From contig CAWFEN010000012.1 of the NCBI GenBank assembly GCA_963814865.1, positions 62,001 through 126,000 on the forward strand: 64,000 nucleotides of DNA, read 5' to 3'. The stretch's first letter is position 1; every line of letters starts with the position of its first letter. Position numbers and translations under genes: made by a program. Shown one piece after another: positions 27,070-37,197 of this stretch. The notes under the pieces are model-generated. The model had not been told where the DNA came from and ran no database searches. It saw nothing but the letters and a program-made list of their open reading frames with translations. Origin of the DNA: AP-15 sp963814865. Its GTDB lineage: Bacteria > Pseudomonadota > Alphaproteobacteria > ATCC43930 > CGMCC-115725.

Positions 27070-28326
27070 GTGATCGTCCTCGATCTGTCGCGCCTGATCT
27101 CCCGCGCCCAGCGCGACACTCCGACCGGCATCGACCGTGTCGAGCTCGCCTATGCCCAGCATTTGATCGCCAATCGGGCGGATCTCGGCTTTGCCGCGAT
27201 GACGCTCTGGGGTCGATTGGGGTCGGTGCCGCGGGCGGCGGCCGAAGCCTATGTCGCGGCGATCGGCCGGGTATGGCGCGGCGACAGCGGCGGCAAGCAG
27301 CCGCGCCGGCTGGCGTACCGGCTACGGGTCGAGCCGCCGTGGCGCGGCGCTGTCGCACTCCCCGCTCGAATGCGGTCCGCGGTCGAAAAGCCGGTCTATC
27401 TCCTCGTCTCCCACCACCATCTCGAAAAGCGCCGTGTCATTGCCCGTCTCAAGGCGCGCGGCCGGGCCTCTTTCGTCTGTCTGATCCACGATCTGATCCC
27501 GATCGAATTTCCCGAATATGCCGTGCCTGGCCAGGCCGGGAAGCATCGCCGCCGCATCGAGACGGCCGCCGCCCTCGCCGATGCGCTGATCGTCAACTCC
27601 CGCGCGACCCGCGACGCCCTCCAGCCCTATCTCGATCGGGCCGGGCGTGCCCCGCCGGTGCTGGTGGCACCGTTCGGCGTCAGCCTGCCCGATCTGCCGG
27701 CGACGGGGTCGATCGAGACGCCCTATTTTGTCTGCATCAGCACGATCGAAGCGCGCAAGAACCAGCTCCTGCTGCTCAATTTATGGCGCCGGATCGTCGA
27801 GGAGCGCGGCGCGCAGGCACCACGCCTCTTTCTGATCGGGCGGCGCGGGTGGGAGACCGAAAACACCCTCGACATGCTCGAACGCTGCCCGAGGCTGCGC
27901 GGGATCGTGGTCGAACGCAGCCATCTGACCGATATCGGCATGGTGCGCCTGCTGAAAGGAGCACGGGCGCTGCTGCTGCCGTCCTTTGCCGAAGGCTTCG
28001 GCTTTCCGCTGGTCGAGGCGCTCGCCCTCGGCGTTCCCGCCCTATGCAGCAATATCGGGGCGTTGCGTGAGAATGGCGGCGCGGTCCCGGAATATTTCGA
28101 CCCGCTCGACGGCCCCGGTTGGCGGACCGCCATCCTCGATTATTCGCCCGCCGCCTCGCCGCGGCGCGACGCGCAGCTGCGCCGGCTGGCCGGCTGGCAG
28201 CCGGCGAGCTGGCAGGACCACTTTGCCGCGGTCGGGCCGCTGATCGCCGAAGCCGCAGCGCGCGCATGCGGTCGAGCCGCATCGGTCGAGGCGGGCCCGC
28301 CGGTGCCGCAGTCGCAGGCCCGGTAA
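27070..28326 (+). CDS. GT4-type glycosyltransferase
   Basis: A 418-residue retaining glycosyltransferase with the GT-B fold. The C-terminal donor domain contains the classic E-G-F-G-F-P-L-V-E-A-L motif (EGFGFPLVEALALG); the N-terminal half has PTGIDRVELAYAQHL, common in group-1 transferases acting in polysaccharide clusters. GTG at 27070 is preceded by GGGAGGTCG. Its stop is 2 bp from the stop of the convergent alpha-oxoamine synthase. With hldD just upstream, transfer of a heptose is plausible; acceptor unknown. Confidence 0.85.
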   Translation: MIVLDLSRLISRAQRDTPTGIDRVELAYAQHLIANRADLGFAAMTLWGRLGSVPRAAAEAYVAAIGRVWRGDSGGKQPRRLAYRLRVEPPWRGAVALPARMRSAVEKPVYLLVSHHHLEKRRVIARLKARGRASFVCLIHDLIPIEFPEYAVPGQAGKHRRRIETAAALADALIVNSRATRDALQPYLDRAGRAPPVLVAPFGVSLPDLPATGSIETPYFVCISTIEARKNQLLLLNLWRRIVEERGAQAPRLFLIGRRGWETENTLDMLERCPRLRGIVVERSHLTDIGMVRLLKGARALLLPSFAEGFGFPLVEALALGVPALCSNIGALRENGGAVPEYFDPLDGPGWRTAILDYSPAASPRRDAQLRRLAGWQPASWQDHFAAVGPLIAEAAARACGRAASVEAGPPVPQSQAR

Positions 28327-28328
28327 TT

Positions 28329-29720
28329 TCAGCGCGACGGCATTGCCGTGCCGAGGTGCCGGGCAACCGCGGCGAGATCGTTCGGCTCCAATGCAACGTT
28401 TCGGCTTTCCTCGATCAGGATGCGGGCGGTGTCGCGGACCTGCGCCTCGCTGTGCGCGGTGGTCAGAAAGAACCGCAGCCGGGCGGCGCGCTCGGGCACC
28501 GCCGGATAGAGGATCGGCTGGACGTTGACGCCGCGCCGGAACATTGCCTGCGCCAGGCGTCCGGCCCGGATCGAGCTGCCGGTGATGACCGGCACGATCG
28601 AGGCGCCGACCGAACCGCCGACATCGAGACCGCCCTGCCGCACCAGCCGCAGGAAGAGCGCGGCCCGGTCGTTCAACCGACGCACCCGCTCCGGTTCGCG
28701 TTCGAGCAACTGGAGCGCGGCGAGCGCCGCCGCCGCCGCCGCCGGAGCCATGCCGACCGAGAACACGAAACCGGGGACGACGAGCTTCAGATATTCGACG
28801 AGATCCCGCCTCCCGGCAATATAGCCGCCGCACGACACCAGGCTCTTGCTCAATGTCCCCATCCAGATGTCGACCTCGTTGGGATCGACGCCGAAATGGT
28901 CCGCCGAGCCGAAGCCGCGCGGCCCCAGCACCCCCAGGGCATGTGCGTCGTCAACCATCAGCCAGGCGCGATGGCGCCGCGCCGCCGCGATAAACGCCGG
29001 CAGATCGGGGACATCGCCGTCCATGCTGTAATGCCCCTCGACGACCAGAAGCGTACGGCCGCTGCGCGCCCGCGCTTCGCCCAGTGCCCGGTCCGCGGCT
29101 TCCGGGTCGAGATGGGCGAACGGCACCCGGCGCGCCCCGGACAGCATCGCCCCCTGCACGATGCTGTTATGGATCAACGCGTCGTGGACGATCGCGTCGT
29201 TGCGGCCGAGCAGATGGCCGATCACGGTGACGTTGGTCGAGTGTCCGCCGACCAGGACGACGCTGTCCTCGGAACCGTGGAGGCGGGCCAGCGCCTGCTC
29301 CAGCTCGCGGTGCACCGGACGCTCGCCGGAGACCGGACGGCTCGCCGATACCGAGGTGCCATAGCGGTCGATTGCGGCCTTGGCCGCCGCTGCGATCTCG
29401 GGATGACCATTCAGCCCGAGATAGTTGTACGAGGCGAAATTGACGTAGGTGCGGCCGTCGATCGCCGTTTCGGCGCCGGCGATCCCTTCATGGACGCGAA
29501 AGAACGGGTCGGCGATCCCGAGAAATTCCGCGGCCTGGCGGATCATCTGGATCTCGCGGAATCCCTCCAGGTGCGCAACGTCCAGCCGCGGGCTCATCTC
29601 GCCGCCCGCCGCCGGCTCACGGCGATGCGGCGATCGCGGCAAGGCCACGGCGGTCAGCCTTTCGAGGAGCCGCGCCTTGGCCTGCGCCGACAAGCCGAAG
29701 AGGTTGCGCCCCGGCTCCAA
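28329..29720 (-). CDS. Alpha-oxoamine synthase (AONS/SPT-like), PKS-linked
   Basis: PLP enzyme that condenses an amino acid with an acyl thioester, losing CO2, to give an alpha-amino ketone. Motifs are SYNYLGLNGHPE, GTSVSASRPVSGE, VDDAHALG and the PLP lysine in TLSKSLVSCGG. It lies 5 bp after the polyketide synthase stop, so it is probably translated by coupling. No ATG fits: TTG at 29720 gives EPGRNLFGLSAQAKARLLERL, a docking-like helix, while the first ATG is 29597 (MSPRLDVAHL). By analogy with Fum8 of fumonisin synthesis it would release the PKS chain by adding an amino acid (Ser, Ala or Gly). Confidence 0.85.
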   Translation of the reverse strand: MEPGRNLFGLSAQAKARLLERLTAVALPRSPHRREPAAGGEMSPRLDVAHLEGFREIQMIRQAAEFLGIADPFFRVHEGIAGAETAIDGRTYVNFASYNYLGLNGHPEIAAAAKAAIDRYGTSVSASRPVSGERPVHRELEQALARLHGSEDSVVLVGGHSTNVTVIGHLLGRNDAIVHDALIHNSIVQGAMLSGARRVPFAHLDPEAADRALGEARARSGRTLLVVEGHYSMDGDVPDLPAFIAAARRHRAWLMVDDAHALGVLGPRGFGSADHFGVDPNEVDIWMGTLSKSLVSCGGYIAGRRDLVEYLKLVVPGFVFSVGMAPAAAAAALAALQLLEREPERVRRLNDRAALFLRLVRQGGLDVGGSVGASIVPVITGSSIRAGRLAQAMFRRGVNVQPILYPAVPERAARLRFFLTTAHSEAQVRDTARILIEESRNVALEPNDLAAVARHLGTAMPSR

Positions 29721-29724
29721 CGGG

Positions 29725-32700
29725 TTACTCGGCGGCAACCGATTTTGCCTCGCGCCGCGCCTCGGCCACCCGGTCCGTTTCAAGCGGCAGCGGTGCCTCG
29801 TCGTCGGCATCTTCGCCGGTTTCGTGACGTGCCGCCAACGCGATCACCTCGGCGTCTTTTACTCCGGTCCCGACGGTGCCCGCGAGCCGGGCCGCAATCG
29901 ACGCGACGCTGGTGCCTTCGGCGATCGACACCAGCGGCAAATCGATGCGCAGCCGGCTTTCCAGCGCGAGGCGAAGCTCCACGGCCATCAGCGAATCCAT
30001 CCCCAGCTGCGACAGCGGCCGGGCCGGGTCGATCGCACCTGCCGGCAGCCGCAGGATTGCCGCGGCTTCGTCGGCAACGACCGTCTTCAGAAGCGCCAGC
30101 GCCATCTCCGGGTCCGCCGCAGCGAGCCGTTCGGCGAACGAATCGTCGGCAGGCGACGCGGCCGCCTCGGCGCGGATTTCCGAAAACAGCCCGCCGGCGA
30201 AAATCGGCAGAAAGCGCCGCGTCTCGTTCCAGCTCGTTTCCGCGAAACCGGCGGCCGGCAATCCGCTGGCGATCAGTGCGGGGACGCCGGCAAGAGCCTG
30301 CGCCGCCGGCATCGGCCTGGCGCCGAGCCGGCGGGCGAGCGCTTCGCGTGCCTCCGGCCTCTCGGCCAGATACCCGGCATCTTCGATCGGTCCCCAGGCG
30401 ATGGCGAGCGCCGGGCGCCCCTCGGCCCGACGCCGGCGGGCGAGCGCTTCGAGCGCCATGTTCGCGGCGACATAGACGCCCTGCCCCGGTGCCCCCAGCA
30501 ACGTCGTTGCCGAGGAGAACAGCAGGAACAGCTCGATCGGGTCGCCGCGGGTCAATTCGTCGAGGGCGATTGCCCCGCCGAGCTTCGGATGCAGAACGCG
30601 CGCGGCCCGGTCGAGGTCGATTTCGCCGGCAAGGCCGTCATCGATCGCCGAGGCCGCGTGCACGACCCCGCGCAGCGGCGGCTGGTTCGCCCGGATCTCC
30701 GCGAGGATCGCGGCGAGCGAGCCGCGGTCGGCGACATCTCCGCGGTAGACGCGGATTTCGGCGCCGGCCGCTTCCAGCTCGCCGATCCTTGCCGCGCAAC
30801 CCGGCGTCTCGGACCCGCGGCGCCCGACCAGCGCGATCGAGCCCGCGCCGCGCGCCGCGAGCCAGCGCGCCGCCTCGAAGCCGAACCCCTCGATCCCGCC
30901 GGTGACCAGATAGGTCCCATCGCGGCGCGCCGCGAATTCGGGCGGCCGGCGCAGCCGCACGCCGGCGTTCGCGCCGGGGACCAGCACGAGCTTGCCGATA
31001 TGGCCCGAGCTCTGCATCAGTCGAAAGGCATCGTCGATTTCGCCGAACGGAAATACCCGGTGGGCGAGCGGCCGGATCGCACCCTCGGCGAGTGCCGCCG
31101 AGATTTCGGCCAGCAGCGCGCGGGCGAGCTGCGGCCGGCGCAGCGGCAGCTGGTCGATGTCGATCGCGAAATACGACACGTTGTGGCGCAGCGGCCGCAG
31201 GTGGAGGCGCCGATTGAAATAAAAATCGCTCTTGCCCAGCTCGAGGAAGCGGCCGAACGGCTTCAGCACCTCCAGGCTGCGCTCCATCGCCTCGCCGCTC
31301 AGCGAGTTGAGCACGATGTCGACCCCCTGCCCGCCGGTGATCTCGCGCACGGCATCGGCGAAAGCGAGGCTGCGCGAGTCGAGGACGTGATCCGCGCCGG
31401 CCAGACGCAGAAATGCCCGCTTCATCTCCGATCCGGCCGTGGCGATGACGACCGCGCCGCAATGCCGGGCGTATTGGATCGCCGCCAGTCCCACACCGCC
31501 GGTGGCAGCGTGGATCAGGATGTGCTCGCCGGGTGCGAGCTGCGCCAGGTGACGCAGCGCATAGATCGCGGTGACGAAGACGACCGGGATCGTCGCGGCC
31601 GCGGCAAAGCTCGTGCCGGGCGGGATCGGCGCGACGGCATCGGCGATGGTGACGACGCGCGTGCTCAGCGCGGCGGGGGCGAACGCCATGACCCGGTCGC
31701 CGACCGCCAGCCCCTCGACGCCGGGACCGAGCGAACGGACGACGCCGGCGCATTCGAGCCCGAAGGTCGGACCGGCAAAACCGTCGATCAGCGCCTCTTC
31801 GGGCAGCAGGCCCATCGCCCACATCATGTCGCGAAAGTTGAGCCCGGCGGCATGCACTTCGATCTCGACCTCGCCCGGTCCGACCGGCCGGCGCGCGCAG
31901 ACCTCCCAACCGAGCGAATCGAGCCCGCCGGAGTGGCTCGCCGACAGCGTCAGCGCATCGCTGCGGGCGGCGAAACGCGGCGGCAGGCCCGGGCGCAGAC
32001 GCGAGACATGCCGCCCGTGCGGGGTCCAGACGATCTCGGCCTCCGCGGGCGGCGCCGCCAATTCGGCGGCAATGTGCCGGGCGCGGTCGGCGGGTGTCGC
32101 GGCGCCCGCCAGATCGATCAGGCGAAGCGAGAGCCGCGGCATCTCGTTGACGAGCACGCGCCCGAGGCCCCACAGGGCGGCGCCAACCGGGCCGGACGCG
32201 GTTATTTCGGGCGTCGGCTGCTGCGCATCGCAAGTGACGACCCACAACTCGGCGCACCATTCCACCGCCCGGGCCGCAAGGCGGGCGAGTGCGGCAACGG
32301 GCTGTGCGGCGTGCTCGACACCGGGTGAAAGATCCGGCTCATCGGCGAGGAACAGGATGATCTCGCGCGTTTTGCCACCCTTCCTGCCGCTGCGGTCCGA
32401 TGGCGTTGCGGCAAAGAAATCGGGGTATTGCACCGATGTTGCGGAGTGGCCCGCCGCCGCCAGCCCGGCCCGCAACGCGGCGGTCGAGGCGCTGCCGCCG
32501 CCGACAAGGGTAACGGTGCAATGCGGCATCGGTGCGGGGCTGGAGGGCTCGGCACGCGCTGGTGCGCCGCCCCAAAATACCGCACAAGGCCACGGCGCCG
32601 ATGCGAGCGCGACAGCGCCGGCGGAGCGCAACCCCGCCGCGGCGAGTTCGGCACGCCATTCGTCGCCGGTGCGCAGCGGCGACGCCCCGCCGGTCGACGC

Positions 32701-35700
32701 GGCTGGCAGCCACCATCCCGCGCGCTGCCCGAAAACAACGTCCCAGATCGCGTTCGGCTCGGGCTCGGCTGCGAGGAAGACCCCGCCCGGAGCGAGAAGC
32801 TCCGCCAAATTGGCCAAGGCCGCCGCATCGAGCTGCAGGCGGGCACAGGCGTTGATCGCCACAATGATGTCGAAACGCGCCCCGTCGAGCGCATCGTTCC
32901 CGTCTTGCGGCGACCAGCACCGGGCGGAGGCCCCGGCAAATGCTTCCGTCAGAAACGACAGTGGAGCCGCCTGCTCGGAGTCGATGCTCGTCGCCAGATA
33001 GGCAAACGCCACTCCCGATTGTGCCAGACGATCGAGCATGGAGCGGGTTGCTCCGCCGTCTCCCGCGCCGATTTCAAGGATGCGCAGCGGCCGGCCCTGT
33101 GGCCAGGAGCCGGCGATCGTTTGCAGCGCATCGCACAACAGGTCGATGCAGGCAGCGCTCGCCGGCGACGCGCGCAGCAGCTGCGCCGCCATCGGCGGCA
33201 GCCGGGCTTCGGACCGATGTGGGCCATCGGCGAGAATTTTCGGCAGGTCTTCGCCCGCCGCCGCGGCGAGGGCCAGCTCCGCCACCAGATCCGGCGCTTC
33301 GGCGAGCAGCAGACGCCAGATTTCCGATGCTTCCGGCAGGTCGCTCGGGAATTCCAGGCGCCATTCCGAATCGGTTTCAGCAGCAGCCCCAAGCCGTTCG
33401 AGCAAACGCAGCAGGCACTCGGCAAGACCGCGCGAGGCCGCCGCCAGCTTTCCGCGTTCGACGAGTTCGCCGATCGTGAAGGGATGGCCGGGCTCAATCA
33501 GCGGCGCCAACGATCGGAGCGCCATCGCAGCGATCAGGGCGTCGAGCAGCGGGGTCTGATCGCGCCGCGCCGGATCGGGCTCGCGCGCTGCAGCGAGACG
33601 CCGCAACCGGCCGCCGATGCGGCTGAGCACCGCGGGCGGGCCGGACTCGGCCAACGGGGCCGGGACGAGATCGACGCGAAGCGCGCGCTCGCCGGGCCCG
33701 CCGCGCCGGGTCAGCTCGATCCGGCGAAACCAGCAATCGGAGAGCTCCGCTACGATGTCGCCGGTCTCGTCGTAGAGCGCGATATCGGCGCAGACCGAGC
33801 GGACCCCGATCCGGGTCAGGCGGAGCCGGGCGCGGCACGCTATGCGGGCGAACGGCGCCACCAGCCGGACGCGCCCGAAACGCCACGGCAGAAAGCCGAC
33901 GCCCGGCATCTCGCCGCGGCGGTCCGCCAACAGCCCGAGCAATCCCTGCAGCGCACCGTCGAGCAGTGCTGGATGCAGCAGGTAGCCGTCGAGCGGCTCG
34001 CCGATCGGCGCCGGATCGAGATAGGCGATGGCGCTATCCGGACCTTCGGTCTCGATGCGATCCACGGTTCTGAACCGGCTGCCGTAATCGAGGCCGGCGC
34101 AATGGGCGAGGCGATACAGCGCGTCCCCGTCGATTCGGGCCCGACCGGACACCTCTTCGGCCCAGCGCAGGATCGCGCGCGCGTCGCTTGCGGCCCCGAC
34201 ACGGCCGACGGCGTGGACCGTCATCGGCTCGCTCGACAGGCGGGGACGGCTCGCCAATTCCCAATCGCCGTCGTCGGAGCCGAGCATCGTGCGCAGCTCG
34301 CGCGTCCTCCCTTTGTCGAACGGCAGCGGGCGGCGCAGCTCCAGGTCGAAGGCCTCGAGCGCCGGCGCGTCCGGCCAGCGGCACCGCGCGGCGGCGAGGG
34401 CGATCTCGATGATCGCGGCCGCCGGGAGGACCGGCATTCCACCCACGGCATGGTCGGCGATCCAGGGCACCAGCTGCTCGTCGAGGTGATTGAGCCAGCA
34501 CCGCACCTGACCCGCCTGACGAAAGCCGAGCAGCGGGTGGTCCAAGGGCGGGTTGGCCAGCTCGACGGCCTCGGCCGTCTGCTCGAACCAAAACCGCTGT
34601 CGCTGCCAAGGGTAAAGCGGCAGTCCCTGCGGATTGGCCGGGCCGTCGAACAACGGCGCGGCCGTCATATCATGCCCGGCGACATGGCAATGCGCCGCAA
34701 TCGCCGGGAACGGGTCGTCATTGCTCTCCTCGCGCGACAGGCTCGCGAGCACCCGGCCCTCGACCTCCGCGGCACGCAGCGCGTCCCTCAGATAGGATTG
34801 CAGGATGGGGCTGGGGCCGATCTCGACAAAGATGCGGCAGCCCTCGTCGATCAGCCGTGCCGCCGCTTCGACGAACCGCACCGGATTTCTGATGTTGCGC
34901 CACCAATGCTCGGCGCCGAGCGCCTCGCCGTCGACGACCGCGCCGGTGACCGTCGATACCAGCCTGGCCGCCGGCGGACGCGACCGCAGACCGGCCAGGC
35001 TCGCCAGCAAATCCTCGCGGATCGGGTCCATCTCGCGCGAATGAAAAGCAAAATCGAGATCGAGGGCGCGAAACCACAGGCCCCGGCGCTGCGCCTCGAT
35101 CGCGAGACGCTCGATTTCCCCGCCCGGGCCCGAGATCGTCAGCGATCGGGTGCCGTTGAACGCCGCGATCTCGGCCGGGCTGTCGAGCTCGACCAGCAGC
35201 TCGCGCGCGGCATCCGGCGCCAGCGCCAGCGCCGCCATCCGTCCCTTGCCCCGGGTCCGCTCCTGGTTGCGGCTGCGCCACACGACGACGCGGGCGGCAT
35301 CGGCCAGCGACAGCGCCCCCGCGGCCCAGGCTGCGGCGATCTCGCCGACGCTGTGCCCGAGATAGCCGGCAGCTTCGACGCCGATATCGCGCAGGGTGCG
35401 CACGGTGCCGACCTGGATCGCGAACAGCAGCGGCTGGGCGATGTCGGCACGGGCCACCGCTTCGGCGCCGACACCGGCTTCGAGGAGTTCCGCGACCGAC
35501 CAGCCGAGCTGCCAGGCGAGCACCCGGTCGACATCCTCGATGGCCGCGCGAAACGCCGCATTGCCGTGCCATGCGCCGCGCCCCATGCCCGGGAATTGCG
35601 CGCCATTGCCGGAGAACACGAAGGCGAGCTTGCCTTCGGCGAGCGCGGTGCCGGTGACGACAGACGGCGCTGCGGCACCGTCGAGAAAGCCGGCGAGCAG

Positions 35701-37197
35701 CCTCGCCGTGGCATCCGGGCCGCGGCCGAGGGCGACGAGCCGGTGCGGATGGTGGTCGCGCCCGCGCGCCGCGCCGCGCAACAGATCCGGCACCCGCTCG
35801 GCCGGGGCAGCCGCGAGCGTGCCGCACCAGCCGCGGGCGAGTTCGCGCAGCGCGGCTTCGGTCCGGGCCGAAATCACCAGCGGCGGTTCAGCCGATGCCG
35901 GCGCCGCCTGCCGCCGTGGTGGTGCGGTCAGGATGACGTGGGCGTTGGTGCCGCCGAAACCGAACGCATTGACGCCGGCGCAAGGCCGCGGACCGACCGG
36001 CGCGATCGGCTCGACGTCGCGGACCAGCCGCAGATTGAGCGCGTCGAACGGGATCTGCGGGTTCGGCGTTTCGCAGTGCAAACTCGGCGGCACGACGCGC
36101 CGGTCGAGAGCGAGTGTCGCCTTGAGCAGCCCGGCCATTCCCGAGGCCGGCTCCAGATGGCCGATATTGCTCTTGACCGACCCGATCGGCAGCGGCTCGG
36201 AACGGCGCTGGCCGAGCGAATGCCCGACCGCGGCGGCTTCGATCGGGTCTCCCGCCGGCGTTCCGGTGCCGTGCATCTCGAAAAATGCAAGCTCGTCCGC
36301 GGCGACCCCGGCGCGCGCGTAGACGGCGCGCAGCAGCGCGGCCTGCGCGGCCTCGCTCGGCAGCGACAATCCGATCGTGCGCCCGTCCGAATTGACCCCC
36401 GAGCCGAGGATTACCGCGCGCACCGGGTTGCCGTCGGCGAGCGCGTCGGCGAGCGGTTTCAGAATGACGACCCCGCCGCCTTCGGCGCGGACATAGCCGT
36501 CCGCCCGCTCGTCGAAGGCAAAGCAATGTCCCCGGCGCGACAGCATCGAGGCCCGGCAGAAGCCGAGAAACGGATAGGGCGCCAGCAGCAGGTTGACGCC
36601 GCCGACGATGGCGCTGGCGATTTGCCCGCTGCGAATGGCTTCGCAGGCATGATGCAGGGCGACGAGCGCCGACGAGCAGGCGGTATCGACGACGAGGCTC
36701 GGTCCGCGCAAATCGAAGACATAGGAAATCCGGTTGGCCAGAACGCTCAATGTATTGCCGGTCATGAAATAGGCGTCGCCGCCGGCCGGATCGCCGAGCC
36801 GCAGATCGGAGTAATCCGTCGCGGACGCGCCGATATAGACCCCCGCGGCGTCGCCGCTGAGCTTGGCCGCCGGGATGCCGGCGTCTTCGATCGCGTGCCA
36901 GACGAGCTCGAGCAGCAGCCGCTGCTGGGGATCCATCTGCACCGCCTCGCGGGGAGAAATCCCAAAAAAAGACGGCTCGAACAGATCGACCCCGGTGATC
37001 AGCCCGGCCGACCAGGTATAGCTCTTGCCCGGCGCGGCGCGGTCCGGATGATAATAGAAGCGGGTCGACCAGCGCTGCGGGTCGATCTCGGAAACGGCAT
37101 CCCCCGCAGCTGCGAGCAGCCGCCAGAATGCCTCGAGATCGGTGGCCCCCGGGAACCGGCACGATGCGCCGACGATCGCGATCGATCCGTCAGTCAT
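29725..37197 (-). CDS. Highly reducing type I polyketide synthase, KS-AT-DH-MT-ER-KR-ACP
   Basis: A 2,490-residue single-module synthase. KS: 4-427 (C174 in DTACSSA, H309, H347). AT: 524-830 (S616 in GHSVGE; AFHS at 717-720 predicts malonyl-CoA). DH: 882-1165 (H916 in DHAVGGMPVLP; D1080 in HPALLDGALQ). MT: about 1340-1545 (LEIGAGDGG at 1374, but NACARL where active C-methyltransferases have N-V-L-H). Linker/pseudo-KR: 1558-1740. ER: 1756-2073 (HAATGGVGLAAIQ). KR: 2093-2330 (TGGIEGFG, S2229, Y2242, N2246). ACP: 2365-2440 (S2402 in LGMDSL). There is no thioesterase, consistent with release by the following oxoamine synthase. One module with all reducing domains implies iterative synthesis of a saturated chain. 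GC content and codon use match neighbours; no frameshift is seen in 7.5 kb. Confidence 0.93.
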   Translation of the reverse strand: MTDGSIAIVGASCRFPGATDLEAFWRLLAAAGDAVSEIDPQRWSTRFYYHPDRAAPGKSYTWSAGLITGVDLFEPSFFGISPREAVQMDPQQRLLLELVWHAIEDAGIPAAKLSGDAAGVYIGASATDYSDLRLGDPAGGDAYFMTGNTLSVLANRISYVFDLRGPSLVVDTACSSALVALHHACEAIRSGQIASAIVGGVNLLLAPYPFLGFCRASMLSRRGHCFAFDERADGYVRAEGGGVVILKPLADALADGNPVRAVILGSGVNSDGRTIGLSLPSEAAQAALLRAVYARAGVAADELAFFEMHGTGTPAGDPIEAAAVGHSLGQRRSEPLPIGSVKSNIGHLEPASGMAGLLKATLALDRRVVPPSLHCETPNPQIPFDALNLRLVRDVEPIAPVGPRPCAGVNAFGFGGTNAHVILTAPPRRQAAPASAEPPLVISARTEAALRELARGWCGTLAAAPAERVPDLLRGAARGRDHHPHRLVALGRGPDATARLLAGFLDGAAAPSVVTGTALAEGKLAFVFSGNGAQFPGMGRGAWHGNAAFRAAIEDVDRVLAWQLGWSVAELLEAGVGAEAVARADIAQPLLFAIQVGTVRTLRDIGVEAAGYLGHSVGEIAAAWAAGALSLADAARVVVWRSRNQERTRGKGRMAALALAPDAARELLVELDSPAEIAAFNGTRSLTISGPGGEIERLAIEAQRRGLWFRALDLDFAFHSREMDPIREDLLASLAGLRSRPPAARLVSTVTGAVVDGEALGAEHWWRNIRNPVRFVEAAARLIDEGCRIFVEIGPSPILQSYLRDALRAAEVEGRVLASLSREESNDDPFPAIAAHCHVAGHDMTAAPLFDGPANPQGLPLYPWQRQRFWFEQTAEAVELANPPLDHPLLGFRQAGQVRCWLNHLDEQLVPWIADHAVGGMPVLPAAAIIEIALAAARCRWPDAPALEAFDLELRRPLPFDKGRTRELRTMLGSDDGDWELASRPRLSSEPMTVHAVGRVGAASDARAILRWAEEVSGRARIDGDALYRLAHCAGLDYGSRFRTVDRIETEGPDSAIAYLDPAPIGEPLDGYLLHPALLDGALQGLLGLLADRRGEMPGVGFLPWRFGRVRLVAPFARIACRARLRLTRIGVRSVCADIALYDETGDIVAELSDCWFRRIELTRRGGPGERALRVDLVPAPLAESGPPAVLSRIGGRLRRLAAAREPDPARRDQTPLLDALIAAMALRSLAPLIEPGHPFTIGELVERGKLAAASRGLAECLLRLLERLGAAAETDSEWRLEFPSDLPEASEIWRLLLAEAPDLVAELALAAAAGEDLPKILADGPHRSEARLPPMAAQLLRASPASAACIDLLCDALQTIAGSWPQGRPLRILEIGAGDGGATRSMLDRLAQSGVAFAYLATSIDSEQAAPLSFLTEAFAGASARCWSPQDGNDALDGARFDIIVAINACARLQLDAAALANLAELLAPGGVFLAAEPEPNAIWDVVFGQRAGWWLPAASTGGASPLRTGDEWRAELAAAGLRSAGAVALASAPWPCAVFWGGAPARAEPSSPAPMPHCTVTLVGGGSASTAALRAGLAAAGHSATSVQYPDFFAATPSDRSGRKGGKTREIILFLADEPDLSPGVEHAAQPVAALARLAARAVEWCAELWVVTCDAQQPTPEITASGPVGAALWGLGRVLVNEMPRLSLRLIDLAGAATPADRARHIAAELAAPPAEAEIVWTPHGRHVSRLRPGLPPRFAARSDALTLSASHSGGLDSLGWEVCARRPVGPGEVEIEVHAAGLNFRDMMWAMGLLPEEALIDGFAGPTFGLECAGVVRSLGPGVEGLAVGDRVMAFAPAALSTRVVTIADAVAPIPPGTSFAAAATIPVVFVTAIYALRHLAQLAPGEHILIHAATGGVGLAAIQYARHCGAVVIATAGSEMKRAFLRLAGADHVLDSRSLAFADAVREITGGQGVDIVLNSLSGEAMERSLEVLKPFGRFLELGKSDFYFNRRLHLRPLRHNVSYFAIDIDQLPLRRPQLARALLAEISAALAEGAIRPLAHRVFPFGEIDDAFRLMQSSGHIGKLVLVPGANAGVRLRRPPEFAARRDGTYLVTGGIEGFGFEAARWLAARGAGSIALVGRRGSETPGCAARIGELEAAGAEIRVYRGDVADRGSLAAILAEIRANQPPLRGVVHAASAIDDGLAGEIDLDRAARVLHPKLGGAIALDELTRGDPIELFLLFSSATTLLGAPGQGVYVAANMALEALARRRRAEGRPALAIAWGPIEDAGYLAERPEAREALARRLGARPMPAAQALAGVPALIASGLPAAGFAETSWNETRRFLPIFAGGLFSEIRAEAAASPADDSFAERLAAADPEMALALLKTVVADEAAAILRLPAGAIDPARPLSQLGMDSLMAVELRLALESRLRIDLPLVSIAEGTSVASIAARLAGTVGTGVKDAEVIALAARHETGEDADDEAPLPLETDRVAEARREAKSVAAE

